From JACCTU01 sp963798985 (GTDB lineage Bacteria; Actinomycetota; Thermoleophilia; Gaiellales; Gaiellaceae): a stretch of 64,000 nt of DNA. The notes beneath the pieces were generated by a model that did no database searches, had not been told where the DNA came from, and was given only the letters and a program-made list of their open reading frames with translations. The stretch covers positions 62,001 to 126,000 of the forward strand of contig CAWCVL010000002.1 of assembly GCA_963798985.1 (NCBI GenBank). The letters are read 5' to 3'. Both the position numbers and the translations under genes were made by a program. Below are positions 45,713 through 54,525 of the stretch, piece by piece. How positions within the stretch are numbered: the first letter of the stretch is position 1; the number at the start of each line of letters is the position of its first letter.

Positions 45713-47127
45713 CCCTCGCCTGCGCGCTCTACCTCGCCGCCGGGGTGGTCGCGCTCTCCCCCGCCCTGCGCCACGCCCCGGACGACCTGCTCGCGTACGG
45801 CAAGCCGCGCGCGAACGACGTCGTGACACCCGGCGACCACCTCCAGACGACGTACAACCTCTGGCTGCCCGGGCACCAGCTCGCGAACAGCCGTGCGCCG
45901 TGGCTCGACCCGTACAGCTTCCAGCCCGAGGCGCCGAAACGGACGAACTTCGCCGGCTGGCCGTTCTCGATCCTGTTCTGGCCTCTGCACGCGCTCTTCG
46001 GGACGGTCGGCGCGTGGAACGCGTTCGCGCTTCTCTCGTACGTCGGCGCGGGCGCGGCGGCCGCAGCCTGGCTTCGCTCGCTACGGCTTCCGCTCGGAGC
46101 GGCGCTCGTCGGCGGGCTCGTGTTCGCGCTCGCTCCGTACCGCTCGATCCAGACCGCCGGCGGACACCTGCTCGGGCCGATCGCGATGCTGCTCCCCCTC
46201 TCGCTCTGGGGGCTCGAGACGCGGCGTCGCTGGCTCGCCGTTGCCGCGATCGCCTCGGTACCGCTCTCGGGGCAGGTACACCTCGCGCTCGGGGCGATCC
46301 TCTTCTTCCTCGCGTACGCAACTGCGCGCAGGCACACGCTCGTCGGGCTGGTCGGGGCGGCGGCAAGTGCGGCGGCGGGCTTGCTCGTGTGGCTCGCGGA
46401 AATCCGCGGCACGACCGGGGCTTCAGGACGTCCGTTCGCGGAGGTCGAGCGCTACTCGGCGGAGCTGCTCGACTTCGTCACGCGGCACCCGCGGCACGGC
46501 TTCGAGACGTTCGTCTTCCTCGGCTGGCTCGTGCCGCTCGCCGCGCTCTCCGGGCTCGTGCTCGTCGCGCGCCGCGACCGTTGGCTGGCTGCGGTGCTCG
46601 GCCTCGGCGTGCTCGTGCCGGTCGCACTCGCGCTCGGCGCGAACACGCCCGTGTACGAGCCGTTGTGGGACGTCGTGCCGGGACTCGGGCAGACACGCGT
46701 TCCGTCGCGCTTCCTGCCGATCGCCTGCCTCTGTCTCGCAGCGCTCGCCGCGTACGCACTCGCACGCGTGCCGTGGCGCTACGCCGCGCTCGCGGCGATT
46801 CCGCTCGTCGCGCTCGACCTGCGCGTCGACGTGTACCGGCCGATGGGCGCCGACGAGGGGAACGCGGTCTACGCGCAGGTCGGGTCCGGCCCGCTGCTCG
46901 AGCAGCCGGTGTATCTCCCCGAGTTGCTGGAGGGAAGCGTCTACCTCTACTACGCGATCCAGGCGCCTCGCGAACGGCCCATTTCGTACTCGACGACCGC
47001 GCCGCCGGAGGCCGAACGCGCGGCGCGCGAGCTCCGGAGCGGCAGGCTCGACCCGTCCCAGCTTGGCGTGCGCTCGATCGTCGAGTTCGAGCGCGGAGTG
47101 CCTCAGCGCCTGATCGCGCTGCGGTAG
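45646..47127 (+). CDS. Polytopic membrane protein, possibly a glycosyltransferase
   Basis: About 493 residues with ten or so TM helices and two larger extracytoplasmic parts. After the first helix comes RANDVVTPGDHLQTTYNLWL, an acidic loop position like that of GT-C transferases (YfhO/PMT-type), followed by WPFSILFWPLHALFGTVGAW and later GLGQTRVPSRFLPIACLCLA, a motif frequent in such membrane transferases. The C-terminal domain is soluble. ATG 45646 overlaps the end of the peroxiredoxin gene by 67 bases; the real start may be later. The 3' end overlaps the convergent ABC permease by 25 bases. Function not proven. Confidence 0.6.
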   Translation: MALRDWRGARLRRAARSRSGVVALACALYLAAGVVALSPALRHAPDDLLAYGKPRANDVVTPGDHLQTTYNLWLPGHQLANSRAPWLDPYSFQPEAPKRTNFAGWPFSILFWPLHALFGTVGAWNAFALLSYVGAGAAAAAWLRSLRLPLGAALVGGLVFALAPYRSIQTAGGHLLGPIAMLLPLSLWGLETRRRWLAVAAIASVPLSGQVHLALGAILFFLAYATARRHTLVGLVGAAASAAAGLLVWLAEIRGTTGASGRPFAEVERYSAELLDFVTRHPRHGFETFVFLGWLVPLAALSGLVLVARRDRWLAAVLGLGVLVPVALALGANTPVYEPLWDVVPGLGQTRVPSRFLPIACLCLAALAAYALARVPWRYAALAAIPLVALDLRVDVYRPMGADEGNAVYAQVGSGPLLEQPVYLPELLEGSVYLYYAIQAPRERPISYSTTAPPEAERAARELRSGRLDPSQLGVRSIVEFERGVPQRLIALR

Positions 47128-47864
47128 CGCCAGGCTGCCAGCGGCGCGAACACGGCGACGATCGCGAGCGACCAGAGCACCGCAAGCCAGACGTCGTTCC
47201 CGGCCGGCGTGTCGACGAAGAGCGCGCGGACGGCGTTGACCATCTTCGTGAACGGGTTGTTCTCGGCAACGACCTGGAGCCACGACGGCATCGACTCAAC
47301 GGGCACGAACGCGGACGACACGAACGTCAACGGGAAGAGGATCGTGAACCCGAATGCGTTCGCCGCCTCCGCCGACGACGCGGTCAGCCCGATGAACGCG
47401 AAGACCCACGAGAACGCGTAGCCGATCAGCAGGCAGAGCAAGATTCCGGCGGCGATCTCAGGGGCGCCGGTCTTGAACGAGAAGCCGACGAGCAGCCCGA
47501 CGCCGATCATCACTACGAGCTGCACGACGTTCGAGAAGACGTCGGCGAGCGTCCGGCCCGTCAGCACGGCGGAGCGCGACATCGGCAGCGAGCGGAAGCG
47601 GTCCATCAGGCCCTTCTTCAGGTCGTCGGCGAGACCCAACGCGGTCACGAAGCCGCCGAACACCATCGACTGGACGATGATTCCCGGGATCAGGAAGTCG
47701 ACGTAGTCGAGGCCCGGTGTCTCGATCGCGCCGCCGAAGACGTAGGCGAACAGCAGCACGAACATCACCGGCTGGATCGTGAAGCCGACGAGCAGGTCCG
47801 GCTGCCGGCGAATTCGGAGCAGGCTCCGCTTCGCGAGCACGAGCGTGTCGTTGACCGCGTTCAC
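47103..47864 (-). CDS. ABC-2 type transporter permease (DrrB-like)
   Basis: 253 residues, six TM helices. The ABC-2 signature is clear: LVGFTIQPVMFVLLFAYVFG, IPGIIVQSMVFGGFVTALGL, DRFRSLPMSRSAVLTGRTLA and LFPLTFVSSAFVPVESMPSW. It forms an exporter with the ATPase upstream, which it overlaps by ATGA. Relatives carry antibiotics or lipids out of the cell; substrate unknown. Confidence 0.92.
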   Translation of the reverse strand: MNAVNDTLVLAKRSLLRIRRQPDLLVGFTIQPVMFVLLFAYVFGGAIETPGLDYVDFLIPGIIVQSMVFGGFVTALGLADDLKKGLMDRFRSLPMSRSAVLTGRTLADVFSNVVQLVVMIGVGLLVGFSFKTGAPEIAAGILLCLLIGYAFSWVFAFIGLTASSAEAANAFGFTILFPLTFVSSAFVPVESMPSWLQVVAENNPFTKMVNAVRALFVDTPAGNDVWLAVLWSLAIVAVFAPLAAWRYRSAIRR

Positions 47865-48826
47865 CTCTCCGCCGGCCCTTCCTCGTGCTCGACGTGGCGC
47901 CCGGTCAGCTGCAGAAAGACGTCGTCCAGCGTCGGTCCCCTCACGACGATGTCGTCGATTTCGACCCCGGCGGCGTCGAGTCGTCGAACCGCGTCGGCGA
48001 TCGCACCGCGGCGCTCCCGGAGCGGGACGCAGAGCAGCCGGTCCTCGAGCTCGGAACGCCCGTCGGAGATCTCCGCCAGCGCGCGCACTGCGTCCTCGCC
48101 GCCGTCGGTGCCCCCGAGTGAGACCTCGAGGCGGTCCCCGCCGACCTGTGCCTTCAGCTCGCGTGGCGTGCCCTCGGCGATCACGAGACCCTGGTCGATC
48201 ACCGCAATCCGGTGCGCGAGCCGGTCGGCCTCGTCGAGGTACTGCGTGGTCAACACGACCGTCGTCCCGTCGGAGACGAGCTTCTCGATCGCCTCCCAGA
48301 GACTGAGCCGGCTGCGCAGGTCGAGCCCGGTCGTCGGCTCGTCGAGGAAGAGCAGCGGCGGCCGCGCGACGAGCGCGGCCGCGAGGTCGAGCCGGCGGCG
48401 CATCCCGCCCGAGTACGTGCTGACGAGCCGGTCGCCGTCGTCTGCGAGCGCGAAGTCGGCGAGCAGCTCACGCGCGCGCTCCTTCGAAGGACGACGGCCG
48501 AGGTGGTACAGGCGCCCGACCATCTCGAGGTTCTCGAAGCCGCTGAGGTTCTCGTCCACGGCGGCGTACTGGCCGGCGAGGCCGATCCGCTCGCGGACGA
48601 GCTTCGCCTGCGTGACGACATCGAAGCCGGCAACGCGTGCAGAGCCGCCGTCCGGCTGGATCAGCGTCGTGAGGATGCGGACGGCGGTCGTCTTCCCGGC
48701 TCCGTTCGGCCCGAGCAGCCCGAACACGGTGCTCGCTTCCACGTGGAGGTCGACGCCGCGCAACGCCTCGACGTCGCCGTAGCGCTTGCTCAGGTCATGT
48801 GTCTCGACGGCGGGTTGATCCGACAC
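47861..48826 (-). CDS. ABC transporter ATPase (DrrA-like)
   Basis: 321 residues. Walker A FGLLGPNGAGKTTAVRIL, Q-loop GQYAAVDENLSGFENL, signature VSTYSGGMRRRLDLAAALV, Walker B PLLFLDEPTTGLD, H-loop VVLTTQYLDEADRLAHRIAV, and the C-terminal domain GPTLDDVFLQLTGRH typical of daunorubicin-resistance-type ATPases. GTG 48826 lies 7 bases after TAGCTT (48834-48839). Operon with the permease. Confidence 0.95.
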   Translation of the reverse strand: MSDQPAVETHDLSKRYGDVEALRGVDLHVEASTVFGLLGPNGAGKTTAVRILTTLIQPDGGSARVAGFDVVTQAKLVRERIGLAGQYAAVDENLSGFENLEMVGRLYHLGRRPSKERARELLADFALADDGDRLVSTYSGGMRRRLDLAAALVARPPLLFLDEPTTGLDLRSRLSLWEAIEKLVSDGTTVVLTTQYLDEADRLAHRIAVIDQGLVIAEGTPRELKAQVGGDRLEVSLGGTDGGEDAVRALAEISDGRSELEDRLLCVPLRERRGAIADAVRRLDAAGVEIDDIVVRGPTLDDVFLQLTGRHVEHEEGPAER

Positions 48827-48833
48827 CCGCCTG

Positions 48834-48839
48834 AAGCTA
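48834..48839 (-). promoter_or_regulatory. -10 hexamer TAGCTT of the ABC exporter operon
   Basis: On minus TAGCTT, 7 bases, GTG 48826. Leaderless pattern; the hexamer is just 8 bases from the fabI stop codon. Confidence 0.45.
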
Positions 48840-48847
48840 CCGAAGGG

Positions 48848-49633
48848 CTACATCCCCATCGCGTGGTAACCGGAGTCGACGTAGAGCACCGTCCCGGTGA
48901 CGTTCCTCGCGTCGTCAGACAAGAGAAACGCGGCCGCCGCGCCGACGTCGTCGGCTTCGACGTGCCGGTGGAGCGGCGAGCGCTCCTCGACGATCGCCTC
49001 CATCGTCGGGAAGCCCGCGATCGAACGCGCGGCGAGCGTGCGCACCGGGCCGGCCGAGATCGCGTTCACGCGCACGTTCTTCTGGCCGAGGTCCCACGCG
49101 AGGTAGCGCATCGACGCGTCGAGCGTTGCCTTCGCGACTCCCATCACGTTGTAGTGCGGCACGGCGCGCTCGCCCCCGAGGTAGGTCATCGTCACGATCG
49201 AGCCCCCGTCCCGCGCTTCCATCAACGGCTCGGCGAGCCGGCTGCACGCGACGAGCGAATACGCACTGATGTCGAGCGCGATCCAGAAACGGTCGCGCGG
49301 CGTGTCGGTGAAGCGGCCCTCGAGATCCTGGGCCGCCGCGTACGCCACGGAGTGCACGAGCAGGTCGAGGCCGCCGTCGAAGGTCTCGCCGACCCGGCCG
49401 AAGACGCGCTCGAGGTCGGCGTCGGAGCGCACGTCGCACTCGGCGACGAGCGGGCTCGACACGCTCTCGGCGAGCTCGCGCACGTTCTTCTCGATCCGCT
49501 CGCCCTGGAAGGTGAACGCGAGGCGCGCGCCCTCGTCCGCGAGTCGCTTCGCGATGGCCCAGGCGATCGAGCGCTTGTTCGCCACGCCCAGCACGAGCGC
49601 CGTCTTGCCGTCGAACCGTCCGGGGGACACCAA
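48848..49633 (-). CDS. fabI: Enoyl-[acyl-carrier-protein] reductase FabI
   Basis: 261 residues. NADH-dependent last step of fatty-acid elongation. N-terminal ALVLGVANKRSIAWAIAKRL, LLVHSVAYA, the catalytic Tyr/Lys in HYNVMGVAKATLDASMRYLA and NAISAGPVRTLAARSI are diagnostic of FabI and set it apart from ordinary SDRs. TTG 49633 is 8 bases after TAGGAT; GTG 49630 is the next codon. The promoter region is shared with the divergent subtilase gene. Confidence 0.96.
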   Translation of the reverse strand: MVSPGRFDGKTALVLGVANKRSIAWAIAKRLADEGARLAFTFQGERIEKNVRELAESVSSPLVAECDVRSDADLERVFGRVGETFDGGLDLLVHSVAYAAAQDLEGRFTDTPRDRFWIALDISAYSLVACSRLAEPLMEARDGGSIVTMTYLGGERAVPHYNVMGVAKATLDASMRYLAWDLGQKNVRVNAISAGPVRTLAARSIAGFPTMEAIVEERSPLHRHVEADDVGAAAAFLLSDDARNVTGTVLYVDSGYHAMGM

Positions 49634-49641
49634 GGCGGTGG

Positions 49642-49656
49642 ATCCTAGGCTAGTTT
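49642..49656. promoter_or_regulatory. Divergent -10 pair of fabI and the subtilase
   Basis: TAGGAT on minus (49647-49642, 8 bases before TTG 49633) and TAGTTT on + (49651-49656, 7 bases before TTG 49664) are only 3 bases apart. The start codons are 30 bases apart, so both transcripts would be leaderless. Confidence 0.5.
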
Positions 49657-49663
49657 GTGGCCC

Positions 49664-52600
49664 TTGCGCCGCCCGATCGTTCTTCTCGCTCCGCTTGCGG
49701 CGCTTCTCTTCGCGTTACCTGCCGCCGGCGGGCTCCAACCGGTGCGACGCCCGGCCACCGAGGCCGGCCCGACCCCGACCGTCCGCGCCGGGTCGCTCTA
49801 CGTGCCGGCCGGGCACGGCCGCGGGCTCACGCGGGTCGTCGTCCGGCTGAGCGGCCAGCCGCTGGCAGCCTGGGGCGGTCGCTCGCTGCAGAGCGCGACC
49901 CGGACGAAGCTGAACACGCGCTCGGCGGCGTCGCAGGCCCACCTCGCGCGGCTGACGGCTGCGCAGGGAACCGCAGCCGCGCGGATCGAGCGCGCGATTC
50001 CCGCCGCGACGGTGCTCCAGCGCTACCGGGTCGTGCTGAACGGCTTCACCGTCGAGCTCCCGACGCGCCAGCTTCCCCGGCTGCTGAAGCTCGGCGTCGC
50101 GGCGCAGGTCTACCCGAACGTCCGCTACACACTCGCCACGAACCGCAGCCCCGACCTCATCCGCGCAGCCGAGTTCTCCTCCCTCCGCGGGCTGCGCGGC
50201 GATGGGATCAAGATCGGGATCGTCGACGACGGCGTCGACAACCGCAGCCCGTTCCTGCAGGGCACCGGCTACTCGTATCCGGCCGGCTTCCCGCGCGGAG
50301 GCCGCACGTGGGCGAACGGCAAGATCATCGTCGCGCGCGCGTTCCCCGGGCCGAACTCGGGACGCCAGGGCCGCGAGGCGTTCGTCCCGAACATCTCGTT
50401 CCACGGAACGCACGTCGCGGGCATCGCCGCAGGCAACGCGGGCACGATCGCGCAGGCAGGCCCCGACCACCCGAGCACGCCCGGCCTTTCGGGCGTCGCT
50501 CCGCGCGCGTGGATCGGCAACTACCGCGTGTTCAACGCACCGACGCCGATCGGCTACGTCGCGAACGCGGCCGAGATCATCGAGGCGTTCGAGGCGGCGG
50601 TGCAGGACGGGATGGACGTGATCAATTTCTCCGGCGGAGGCGCGATGAGCGAGCCCGCCGCCGACCCCATCCTCGAGGCGGTCGGGAACGTCGCGCGCGC
50701 CGGCGTCCTGCCCGTCATCTCCGCAGGGAACGATCGCGACGAGTTCGGCTTCGGCACGGTCGGCTCGCCCGGTGTCGCCGAAGAGGCGATCTCCGTCGCG
50801 GCGGTCTCGAACTCACACGTGTTCGCGCCGCCGCTGCGCGTGGTCGCCGCCGACGCGCCGGTGTCGCTGCAGACGATTCCAATGGCCGCCGCGTTCGCCG
50901 CGCCCGCCTCCGATCAGCAGCGGACGCTCGTCGACGTCACGACGATCATGGGTCGGAACGGGAGACCGGTCGATCCGCTTCTCTGCGGTCAGGGCCTCGA
51001 CCCGAACGACCCGAGCTCGACCCAGCTCCCGGCGGGATCGCTGACCGGCGTCGTCGCGCTTGCGTCGCGCGGCACCTGCACGTTCTTCTCGAAGGCCGAG
51101 CGCGCGCGGGCCGCCGGTGCTGTGGGGCTGATCCTCGCCGACAACCGGTTCGGCGAGGCGAACGCGATCCCACTGCAACTGTCGGTGCCGGCGGCGATGA
51201 TCGCCGACCTCGACGGGCAGCGCCTGCGTGCCTACCTCGCGCAGAAGGGCGGCCGGACGGTCATCTCCGCGGGTCGCGGGCCGGCCGAGATCGTCACCGG
51301 GCGGAGCGGCATCGTCACGAGCTTCTCGTCCGCCGCGCCGACGAACTTCGGCCACACGCTCAAGCCGGACGTCGCCGCGCCCGGCGGGCAGATCCTCTCG
51401 TCGACGTCGCCGGAGTCGGCCGGGGGCGGCTCGCCCTTCGCGGTCTTCGACGGGACCAGCATGTCCGCACCGCACGTCGCGGGCGCGGCTGCGCTGCTGC
51501 TCCAGGCGCACCCCACGTGGACGCCGCGCCAGACGCGCTCAGCGTTCGTCTCCACGGGGGGGCCCGCGTGGGGCAACACGGCCCGGACGCAGGAGGCGCC
51601 GGTGGTGCTGCAGGGCGGCGGCCTCGTCGATGTCATGCGCGCGGACCAGCCGTTCCTCTTCACGTCGCCCGTGTCGCTGTCGTTCGGCGACGTCGACGTC
51701 AACCGCGGCCCGCAGACGCGGGCGCTCGCAACGCAGCTCGACGACGCAGGCGGTGGAGCGGGAACGTGGTCCGTGGAGCTACGCCCGCAGGCGGCGTCGG
51801 CCGGTGCAACGGTCGAGCCGGATCCGCAGGTCACGATCGCGCCCGGAGGAAGCGACCGGCTCGGCGTGACCGTCCGGGCGAGGGCCGATGCCGTCGCCGG
51901 CGACAACTTCGGCTTCATCGTGCTACGCCGCGGCGACGTCACCCGCCGGATCCCGTACTACTTCGCCGTCACGCGGCCCGGGCTCGAGCTTCGACCGCCC
52001 GCCTCGCCGCTCAGGGAGTTCAACACCGGCGACACGCGCAACGGCGCGTCCCATGCGAATTCGTACCGCTTCCCGTCCTGGCCGTTCGGCCCGCCGGCCG
52101 ACTACCCGGACGGCCCCGGGATGGTGCAGGACGGAGCCGAGGACCTCTACTCCGTGCTCATCGATGAACCGGTCGTCAACTTCGGCGCCGCGGTGTGGCT
52201 GTCGGCCGCCGGCGCCCTGATCGACCCGTGGATCCTCGGGTCGCCGGACGAGAACGACGTCCAGGGACAGGGCGCGACGCCGGTCAACGTGAACAACTTC
52301 ACCTTCGGCTACCGCATCGACGTGAGCGCGGCGGCAGTCACCTTCCCACGACCGAAGCGCTACTGGATCTCGGTCGACTCCGGGCGCGACCGCTTCACCG
52401 GCCTCCCGCTGCACGGGCCCTACGTGCTCAAGGCGTGGCAGAACGACGTGTACCCGCCACTCGTGAGACTCGTCTCCGCACGCGTGACCGCGGGGCGCCC
52501 GCTCGTGATCGCGCGCGTGCTCGACTACCCCGTGAGCGGACGCGACTCGGGGATCGACCCGACGTCGCTCGTGCTCTCGTACCGCCGTGCCCTCGTCGGC

Positions 52601-53074
52601 GCCTCGGCGTACGACCCGCTGACCGGCTACGCGATTTTCGGGCTGCCGGCGGAAGCGCCCCGGATCCCGATCGGTCGAACGAACGCGATGATCCTCGCCG
52701 CCGACTTCCAGGAGGCGAAGAACGTCTCGACTCCGGGCGGCAGCATCCTCCCCAACACGACGGTGGCAGGCGTCACGCTGCGAGGCGTCGCCGGGCCGAC
52801 GGTCACGTGGCTCGATCCCGAGCGGACGCAGTGCGTCAACAGCCGGAACCAGCGCCTGCTCGTCGCGGCCGACTCGGACAAGCGTCTGCGCACGCTCACG
52901 TTCTTCGACGGCAGCAAGCGCATCGCCAGGATCGCCGGGACCACGGCACAGCTCTACTCGTCCACGTGGCCGACGCGTCGCGCCAAGCGGGGCAGCCACA
53001 CGCTCGCGGTCGTCGCGCGTGACGCCGCAGGGCGCGAGGCCCGCGCCACGCGTCGTGTTCGCGTTTGCCGCTAG
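49664..53074 (+). CDS. Large secreted S8 subtilisin-like protease with PA domain
   Basis: 1136 residues, intact. Signal peptide (RRPIVLLAPLAALLFALPAA), an inhibitor-like prodomain (about 40-165, TRVVVRLSGQPLAAW), then the peptidase: Asp in IKIGIVDDGVDN, His in ISFHGTHVAGIAAGN, oxyanion Asn in VISAGNDRDE and Ser in FDGTSMSAPHVAGAAALLL. A PA domain is inserted between His and Ser (about 390-530, GVVALASRGTCTFFSKAERA), as in lactocepin and pyrolysin types. The C-terminal 450 residues are beta-sandwich domains. TTG 49664 is chosen by -10 spacing; TTG 49655 would add three residues. Likely extracellular protein degradation. Confidence 0.93.
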   Translation: MRRPIVLLAPLAALLFALPAAGGLQPVRRPATEAGPTPTVRAGSLYVPAGHGRGLTRVVVRLSGQPLAAWGGRSLQSATRTKLNTRSAASQAHLARLTAAQGTAAARIERAIPAATVLQRYRVVLNGFTVELPTRQLPRLLKLGVAAQVYPNVRYTLATNRSPDLIRAAEFSSLRGLRGDGIKIGIVDDGVDNRSPFLQGTGYSYPAGFPRGGRTWANGKIIVARAFPGPNSGRQGREAFVPNISFHGTHVAGIAAGNAGTIAQAGPDHPSTPGLSGVAPRAWIGNYRVFNAPTPIGYVANAAEIIEAFEAAVQDGMDVINFSGGGAMSEPAADPILEAVGNVARAGVLPVISAGNDRDEFGFGTVGSPGVAEEAISVAAVSNSHVFAPPLRVVAADAPVSLQTIPMAAAFAAPASDQQRTLVDVTTIMGRNGRPVDPLLCGQGLDPNDPSSTQLPAGSLTGVVALASRGTCTFFSKAERARAAGAVGLILADNRFGEANAIPLQLSVPAAMIADLDGQRLRAYLAQKGGRTVISAGRGPAEIVTGRSGIVTSFSSAAPTNFGHTLKPDVAAPGGQILSSTSPESAGGGSPFAVFDGTSMSAPHVAGAAALLLQAHPTWTPRQTRSAFVSTGGPAWGNTARTQEAPVVLQGGGLVDVMRADQPFLFTSPVSLSFGDVDVNRGPQTRALATQLDDAGGGAGTWSVELRPQAASAGATVEPDPQVTIAPGGSDRLGVTVRARADAVAGDNFGFIVLRRGDVTRRIPYYFAVTRPGLELRPPASPLREFNTGDTRNGASHANSYRFPSWPFGPPADYPDGPGMVQDGAEDLYSVLIDEPVVNFGAAVWLSAAGALIDPWILGSPDENDVQGQGATPVNVNNFTFGYRIDVSAAAVTFPRPKRYWISVDSGRDRFTGLPLHGPYVLKAWQNDVYPPLVRLVSARVTAGRPLVIARVLDYPVSGRDSGIDPTSLVLSYRRALVGASAYDPLTGYAIFGLPAEAPRIPIGRTNAMILAADFQEAKNVSTPGGSILPNTTVAGVTLRGVAGPTVTWLDPERTQCVNSRNQRLLVAADSDKRLRTLTFFDGSKRIARIAGTTAQLYSSTWPTRRAKRGSHTLAVVARDAAGREARATRRVRVCR

Positions 53075-53821
53075 CGGTCGTCACCGGCGCCTCGAGCGGA
53101 ATCGGCGCCGCGCTGGCGCGAAGGCTCGCTCGCGACGGGTGGGACCTCGTCCTGCTCGCCCGCCGCGAGGACCGGCTGCGGGAGCTGGCGGAGCAACTGG
53201 GAGCCGAGCACGAGGTCTGCGACGTCTCGAGCCGCGACGATGTCGAGCGCGTCGCCGCTTCGGTGCTCGAACGTCACCCGCAGATCAACCTGCTCGTCAA
53301 CAACGCCGGCGTTCCCGGCAGGCGCGACTTCCTCAACGCCGAGCCCGAGATCATCGAGCGCGTGATCGCCACGAACTACCTCGGGAGCGTCTGGTGCCTG
53401 CGCGCGTTCCTGCCGGGGCTCGAGGCGGCGGCGCCCGAGGCACACGTCGCGAACATCGTCTCCGTCGCCGGCACCGTCGCGTTCCCCCCGTCGGGGCCGT
53501 ACTCGGCATCGAAGCACGCGCAGCTCGCCTTCTCGCGCGCGACCACGCGGCAGCTGCGGGCGCGCGGCATCCACGTGCTGACGGTGATGCCCGGGTTCAT
53601 CGAGACCGAAGGGTTTCCGCAGAAGACCGCGCTGCAGAGCCGGTTCTTCCGCGGCCAGGTGAAGACGCCTGAGGAGCTCGTGGAGCGAATCGTCGAAGGC
53701 GATCGACGGTCGCCGCGCGGAGCTGACGTACCCCCGGTTCTACCGAGTCTTCGGAATGCTCCAGGCCGTCGCGCCGGGGCTGCTCTCGCGCGTCGGTCGC
53801 TCGGGTTACCGGTCGACCTAG
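53065..53821 (+). CDS. Short-chain dehydrogenase/reductase (frameshifted near end)
   Basis: About 251 residues after repair. Classical SDR: cofactor motif VVTGASSGIGAALARRLA, NNAG in INLLVNNAGVPGR, catalytic Ser in IVSVAGTVAFPPSG and YxxxK in PYSASKHAQLAF. One extra G in GAAGGCG at about 53696-53700 shifts the tail, which otherwise reads AIDGRRAELTYPRFYRVFGM and ends SGYRST at TAG 53819. Locus length is 3n+1. TTG 53065 overlaps the subtilase stop. Substrate unknown. Confidence 0.87.
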
Positions 53822-54525
53822 CGCCGCAGGAGGTACCAGCCGGTCTCGACCCGGTAGGGATCGGCCGGCGCGAGCGCGCGCGTCTGCTCGCGAGCCTCGC
53901 CCTCGCAGCCGGCCAGGTCGAGGTACGGCTCGAGCTCGCGCTCGTGCGCGTCGACGCGTGAGCGGATCAGGACGAGCGAGTTCGCCTCGAACAGCGCCCG
54001 GAGGTCGCCGTCGGAGAGCAGGCGCGTGTGGGACGGATCGCGCGTCCGCTCGAACCGATCGAGCTCCATCGCCTTCAGCGGGTCGAACGGCGCCAACTGG
54101 TCGATCACGAGCATCCGGCCGCCGGGCCGCATCGCACGCGTCATCTCCGCCAGCACGAGCTCGGGACGCGAAACGTGGTGCAGCACCGCGCGCTCGCAGA
54201 CGAGGTCGAACGTGCCCGTCTCGACGTCGAGGTGTGAAACGTCGCCCTCGAGGAACTGCACGTTCGGAAAGCGGTCGCCCGCATACGAACGCGCGTGCTC
54301 GAGCAGCTCCGGGACGAGATCGATGCCGACGACCTCCCGCACGTGCGGTGCGAGCGCGAACGCAAGCGGGCCCGTTCCGGTGCCGACGTCCAGCACGCGC
54401 TCGTCGCCCCTGGGCTGCACGAACGCGGCGACGCGGGACTCGAGGCCGGGGAGCCGTCGCAACGACGCTTCCGCGATGCGGTCGGCGTTCGCCGCAAAGC
54501 GGGCGCGGACGGCGTCATCGCTCAC
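53818..54525 (-). CDS. SAM-dependent methyltransferase
   Basis: 235 residues. Motif I RVLDVGTGTGPLAFALAPHV, VGIDLVPELLEHARSYAGD, motif IV FDLVCERAVLHHVSRPE and motif V MRPGGRMLVIDQLAPFD are those of UbiE/Methyltransf_11 enzymes acting on small molecules. Target unknown. GTG 54525 overlaps the end of alr by 11 bases, so it is the last cistron of the HAD-acpS-nnr-alr operon. Convergent with the SDR, overlapping by 4 bases. Confidence 0.87.
   Translation of the reverse strand: MSDDAVRARFAANADRIAEASLRRLPGLESRVAAFVQPRGDERVLDVGTGTGPLAFALAPHVREVVGIDLVPELLEHARSYAGDRFPNVQFLEGDVSHLDVETGTFDLVCERAVLHHVSRPELVLAEMTRAMRPGGRMLVIDQLAPFDPLKAMELDRFERTRDPSHTRLLSDGDLRALFEANSLVLIRSRVDAHERELEPYLDLAGCEGEAREQTRALAPADPYRVETGWYLLRR

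Noticed and set aside
45900..48782. 960-codon + strand open frame overlapping the membrane protein and ABC genes
   Set aside because: Out-of-frame shadow of the membrane protein gene, then antisense of the ABC genes. No conserved motif.
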